Origin: Deltaproteobacteria bacterium
GTDB taxonomy: Bacteria > Desulfobacterota > Binatia > Bin18
Length of the DNA: 33,130 nucleotides
Assembly: GCA_016874775.1 (NCBI GenBank)
Contig: VGTJ01000046.1
Coordinates: forward strand, 1-33,130
Direction of reading: 5' to 3'
The notes below the pieces were generated by a model, which ran no database searches, was not told where the DNA came from, and worked only from the letters and a program-made list of their open reading frames with translations. Shown one piece after another: positions 30,320-33,130 of this stretch. A program made the position numbers and the translations under genes. Numbering within the stretch: position 1 is the first letter of the stretch; the number at the start of each line of letters is the position of its first letter.

Positions 30320-31768
30320 ATGCCTACTGATCTCGCATTTCTTGATGCTACTGCTCAGGCTGAACTTGTCCGGCGCAAGGAAGTCACTCCACGTGAGCTT
30401 GTCGATGCCGCTATTTCTCGAATCGAGGCAGTTAACCCACAACTCAACGCTGTCATCGCGCCATTATTTGACAAAGCTCGTGCTCAAGCGGAATCGACGA
30501 CGCTTGCCAATGGCCCCTTTCGTGGTGTGCCATTTTTGCTCAAAGATTTGGGTTGCCACTCGGCTGGTGATCCTTATCATCAAGGGATGCGATTTTTGCG
30601 AGATCTCAAATGGGTGGCGAAAAACGACACCTATATGGCTGCGAAGCTGCGCGCAGCGGGTTTCATCTTTGTTGGCAAGACCAATACCCCAGAACTCGCT
30701 ATCCTCCCGACAACAGAACCAGAAGCGTATGGCCCAACGCGTAATCCATGGGATACCAACCGTTCTCCCGGTGGCTCAAGTGGCGGTGCCGCAGCGGCGG
30801 TTGCCTCGGGGATGGTTCCGGCTGCTCATGCCAATGATGGTGGCGGTTCGATCCGTATTCCTGCAGGGATATGTGGGTTAGTAGGTTTGAAGCCGTCGCG
30901 TGGGCGCGTTTCGCTGGGACCGGATCATGGCGAGATGTGGCAGGGGATGGCTATCGAACACGTTGTGACACGTTCAGTGCGAGACTCAGCGGCGATCCTT
31001 GATGCCATTGCTGGTCCGATGCCGGGCGATCCCTATACTGCACCACTCCCAGTTCGACCGTTTCTCCAAGAGGTTGGAGCCAATCCTGGCAAGCTGCGCA
31101 TTGGCCTGATGACTCGAGCTCCTGGTGGAACTATGGCAGTGCACCCAGAATGTGTCGCTGCCACACAGGACGCTGCGAAATTGCTGGCATCATTAGGACA
31201 TACTGTTGAAGAATCGTATCCAACCGCACTCGATGCCAGTCACGAGCGCGCACGTCACTTTTGGACAATCCTGACGACGTCAATTGCAGCGCATCTCGAT
31301 GCGGTTGAACAGCAAACCGGGAAGACCATTGGGCCACAGGATGTCGAACTGTATACCTGGACTTCGCGCGAGATTGGTCGTACCCGCTCAGGCACACGGT
31401 ATGTACAAGCGCTCACGTGGTTGCAAGCTCATAGTCGTTACATTGCGGCGTGGTGGAATGACGGCTTTGATCTTCTTCTGACGCCAACGATCGCGGAGTT
31501 ACCACCGCTTCTCGGACAGTTCACTGCCACCACAGAAAACCCTTTAGCCCCAGGGCGACGATCTGAGGCGCTTGCATCGTTTACGCCAGCCTTCAATATC
31601 ACTGGACAACCGGGAATCTCTTTACCTTTGTACTGGAGCGCCGAAGGGCTACCGGTTGGTGTTCATCTCGTAGCCGCCTACGGGCGTGAGGACCTCTTGA
31701 TTCGTGTCGCCTCACAACTTGAGCAAGCGCGACCATGGGCCGGGCGACGACCGCCAGTGCATGCGTGA
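30320..31768 (+). CDS. Amidase (amidase-signature family)
   Basis: This 482-residue hydrolase carries the complete Ser-cisSer-Lys triad: Lys75 in PFLLKDLG, Ser153/154 in [16 protein letters not shown] (149-164), and the nucleophile Ser177 in [20 protein letters not shown]. The closeness to 6-aminohexanoate-cyclic-dimer hydrolase (NylA) type sequences is suggested by '[13 protein letters not shown]' and the 'HFWTILTTS' region, but substrate choice is open (aliphatic or aryl amides or esters). No signal peptide is seen. GAAGGGAGGG lies just before the ATG at 30320. The MaoC-like gene follows after only nine bases, so the amidase and the first hotdog protein are probably one operon. Confidence 0.9.
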   Translation: MPTDLAFLDATAQAELVRRKEVTPRELVDAAISRIEAVNPQLNAVIAPLFDKARAQAESTTLANGPFRGVPFLLKDLGCHSAGDPYHQGMRFLRDLKWVAKNDTYMAAKLRAAGFIFVGKTNTPELAILPTTEPEAYGPTRNPWDTNRSPGGSSGGAAAAVASGMVPAAHANDGGGSIRIPAGICGLVGLKPSRGRVSLGPDHGEMWQGMAIEHVVTRSVRDSAAILDAIAGPMPGDPYTAPLPVRPFLQEVGANPGKLRIGLMTRAPGGTMAVHPECVAATQDAAKLLASLGHTVEESYPTALDASHERARHFWTILTTSIAAHLDAVEQQTGKTIGPQDVELYTWTSREIGRTRSGTRYVQALTWLQAHSRYIAAWWNDGFDLLLTPTIAELPPLLGQFTATTENPLAPGRRSEALASFTPAFNITGQPGISLPLYWSAEGLPVGVHLVAAYGREDLLIRVASQLEQARPWAGRRPPVHA

Positions 31769-31777
31769 GGAACCCAT

Positions 31778-32233
31778 ATGATCACAATCGATCCAGCGCT
31801 ATTAGGCAAAGAAGTACCAGTGGGCGATTTTCTGGTAACCGAAGAAAATATTCGCGCATTCGCGGCAGCGACTGGTGATGACGATCTTCTGTGCACTGAT
31901 TCCGATGCTGCCCGACAGGCTGGTTATCCCAGCTGTATTGCGCCACCGCTCTTTGGCATGAAGATTCGCGGCGTGCTCGCGCTTCCTGAAGCAGAACTCG
32001 CGCCAGGGCTGGTCAGCCTGAATGCTGGATTGGAATTTGAATATCACGACGAGATCTACGCGGGGCAGACCTACGCCGTCTCAGTGAAGATCACTGACGT
32101 GTATGAAAAAACCGGACGCAGCGGACCGCTCGGTGTCTTCGTGCGAGAAATGTTGGTCAGGGATACTACAGGGCAACTTGTGTTGTTAATGCGTGAACGG
32201 CGGATGGTGCGATCGCCGGACAAGAAAATCTGA
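31778..32233 (+). CDS. MaoC-like hotdog protein, N-terminal-type (HadA/FAS1-like)
   Basis: This 151-residue single-hotdog protein matches the MaoC dehydratase N-terminal family: 'FLVTEENIRAFAAATGDDDL' (about 19-38), then AGYPSCIAPPLFGMKIRG (about 48-65), then a strand-rich end ('LEFEYHDEIYAGQTYAVSVK' and 'VREMLVRDTTGQLVLLMRER'). Such proteins form heterodimers with a second hotdog subunit bearing the catalytic Asp/His, and they hydrate enoyl-CoA or dehydrate 3-hydroxyacyl-ACP. The hydratase Asp-x4-His motif is not visible here, in line with a non-catalytic partner. It begins nine bases after the amidase. The likely second subunit is encoded 190 bases downstream. Confidence 0.8.
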   Translation: MITIDPALLGKEVPVGDFLVTEENIRAFAAATGDDDLLCTDSDAARQAGYPSCIAPPLFGMKIRGVLALPEAELAPGLVSLNAGLEFEYHDEIYAGQTYAVSVKITDVYEKTGRSGPLGVFVREMLVRDTTGQLVLLMRERRMVRSPDKKI

Positions 32234-32423
32234 AAAAGTTTAAGATTCAAGATTCGAAATTTAAAATTGAAAGAATGCAAGATGAGGCTTAAGGCTAGAG
32301 ATTTGGGGCTCGTGAGGAAGGGCAACAAGTCCCTAGCCCCCAGCCCCTCGTCCCTTATTTTTCACGCATCACGTCACACGTTCCACGCCCCACGGCACCC
32401 CGTGTACCCCAAGGAAAAGTCGT
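32234..32423. repeat. Intergenic low-complexity words (AAGATTC, GGCTAGAG, CACGT)
   Basis: The gap contains AAGATTC-type words (32241-32260), AGGCTTAAGGCTAGAG, then roughly mirrored CCCTAGCCCCCAGCCCCTCG (32331-32350), and finally iterated CACG words (32363-32395). No long perfect arm is present and no gene is seen. It separates the two hotdog genes and has the same style as the other intergenic elements. Confidence 0.55.
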
Positions 32424-32894
32424 ATGAATGAGATACCTGCCAAGCCCGTCACCACCATCGAAATCGGCGACGAAATCGGACCGCTGACCTACAGCCCGAC
32501 GCTTGACGACATCCAGCGCTATGGAACCGAAGTGCGCATGGTTGATCAGCGCTTCATGAGTCAGGAAATCGCCCAACAACGTGGGTTTCAGCAGGCGGTT
32601 GTTCCAGGACCGTTGAGTGCAACGTTTCTGGTCCGCATGTTGACGAAGCATTTCTTTGGTTGGCGATTACAGACTCTCACTATTAGTTTCCGATCACCGG
32701 TCCGCCATGGTGATACGCTGACATACCTGGGCACTATCACACAGAAAGAGGAACAAAATAGGGCGTGTATCGTTCACTGCGACATTCTTGTTGAGAATGG
32801 CAATGGCGACCGCTGTCTAGTTGGGACCGCTGTGCTCTGTCCCCGTCGCGCCCCGGTTGCATCAACGAATAATCCGACGATAGTGAGTAAATAG
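32424..32894 (+). CDS. MaoC-like hotdog protein, second subunit (HadB-like)
   Basis: This is a 156-residue single-hotdog protein. It starts with an adapter strand ('IEIGDEIGPLTYSPTLDDIQ'), then 'RYGTEVRMVDQRFMSQEIAQ', then GFQQAVVPGPLSATFLVRML (about 50-70) and SFRSPVRHGDTLTYLGTI (about 87-105). These fit the central helix and the 'F..PV..GDTL...G.V' strand of MaoC hydratases and HadB dehydratases. The catalytic Asp/His pair is not clear: the Asp is followed by Gln rather than by His in the usual spacing, so catalysis is uncertain. AAGGA precedes the ATG at 32424. Together with the gene at 31778 it likely forms a heterodimeric enoyl-CoA hydratase or 3-hydroxyacyl dehydratase. Confidence 0.78.
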   Translation: MNEIPAKPVTTIEIGDEIGPLTYSPTLDDIQRYGTEVRMVDQRFMSQEIAQQRGFQQAVVPGPLSATFLVRMLTKHFFGWRLQTLTISFRSPVRHGDTLTYLGTITQKEEQNRACIVHCDILVENGNGDRCLVGTAVLCPRRAPVASTNNPTIVSK

Positions 32895-32918
32895 CCAACA
32901 GCGACAGAGGAGAACTGT

Positions 32919-33089
32919 ATGCCAGAGTTAAGCGAATATCAGGCTCGTCGTGAGGTGCTCAAGCAACGTTATCTTTCGACAGAAGAGCGTGCTCCTCAAT
33001 CAGTTAAGGCATGGGCAAGAATTAAGTTACCGATTAAGAGCGAGGAAGAAGCGTATAGTTCCAATCGCCATGAAACTTACCGGGTTTGA
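32919..33089 (+). pseudogene. VOC-family protein N-terminal segment, truncated (near the window edge)
   Basis: A clear AGAGGAGAA site precedes the ATG at 32919. The first 30 residues (MPELSEYQARREVLKQRYLS then TEERAPQSVK) match the helical leader of VOC-family dioxygenase-like proteins, in which 'RG.HHVAL.CSD...TI.FY' should follow. Here unrelated residues (AWARIKLPIKSEEEAYSSNR) lead to a stop after 56. From 33070 another frame reads MKLTGFDIERLKLIVGDL and a stop, which I do not recognise. The gene appears to be cut by a junction near 33010, perhaps by a mobile element or a mis-assembly at the edge. Confidence 0.45.
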
Positions 33090-33130
33090 TATTGAGCGCT
33101 TGAAACTCATCGTCGGAGACCTGTAGGCCT

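Overview
The window looks like chromosomal DNA of an uncultured, metabolically versatile Gram-negative bacterium. Its genes concern acyl-CoA and carboxylic-acid metabolism: crotonases, MaoC-type hydratases, crotonyl-CoA carboxylase/reductase, an acyl-CoA carboxylase beta subunit, an ACMSD-type amidohydrolase, a DUF1329 exported protein and an amidase. There is also a PEP-CTERM protein and several toxin-antitoxin pieces. This mix resembles Binatota, Tectomicrobia/Entotheonella or 'deltaproteobacterial' metagenome bins, but that placement is an inference from gene content only. No rRNA, tRNA or CRISPR array was seen.

Layout. 1-3200: start of a transposase, a phosphatase-like gene cut off next to it, the C-terminal remnant of a metallo-beta-lactamase-fold hydrolase, an MFS transporter and an alpha/beta hydrolase, all on the minus strand. 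3469-8636 (minus): a divergent membrane pyrophosphatase, a poorly coding gap, a DyP peroxidase, a LOG-family protein and a small unknown protein. 8786-17220 (plus): a DUF1295 membrane enzyme, a caspase-like peptidase, an amidohydrolase, a DUF1329 protein, a crotonase, a frameshifted PEP-CTERM protein, a SnoaL-like protein and a carboxyltransferase. 17245-18687: a small defence or toxin patch with a truncated Fic gene behind a perfect palindrome, then an AbiEii-type nucleotidyltransferase and its partner. 18761-25873: an MDR dehydrogenase, a ThDP enzyme, an ankyrin protein, an AGPS-like FAD oxidase, and a crotonyl-CoA carboxylase/reductase interrupted by one in-frame TAA. 25987-28806: a GNAT acetyltransferase, a PIN/Phd toxin-antitoxin pair, SufT, ApaG, and a glycine-zipper lipoprotein whose charged tail also lies beyond an in-frame TAA. 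28930-33130: a second MFS transporter, an amidase, two MaoC-like hotdog proteins and a truncated VOC-like gene.

Two themes run through the window. First, at least seven genes are broken: truncated, frameshifted or carrying a nonsense codon, often with otherwise intact sequence. Second, many intergenic gaps hold elements with one shared plan: short words repeated in the left arm, an A/T- or purine-rich centre, and the reverse complement of the same words in the right arm. The word differs from gap to gap. At least three genes without a visible Shine-Dalgarno sequence start within a few bases of such an element.

No complete new multi-gene system was identified with confidence. The strongest leads are the two in-frame TAA codons, the family of word-iterated palindromes, and the Fic/AbiEii patch.
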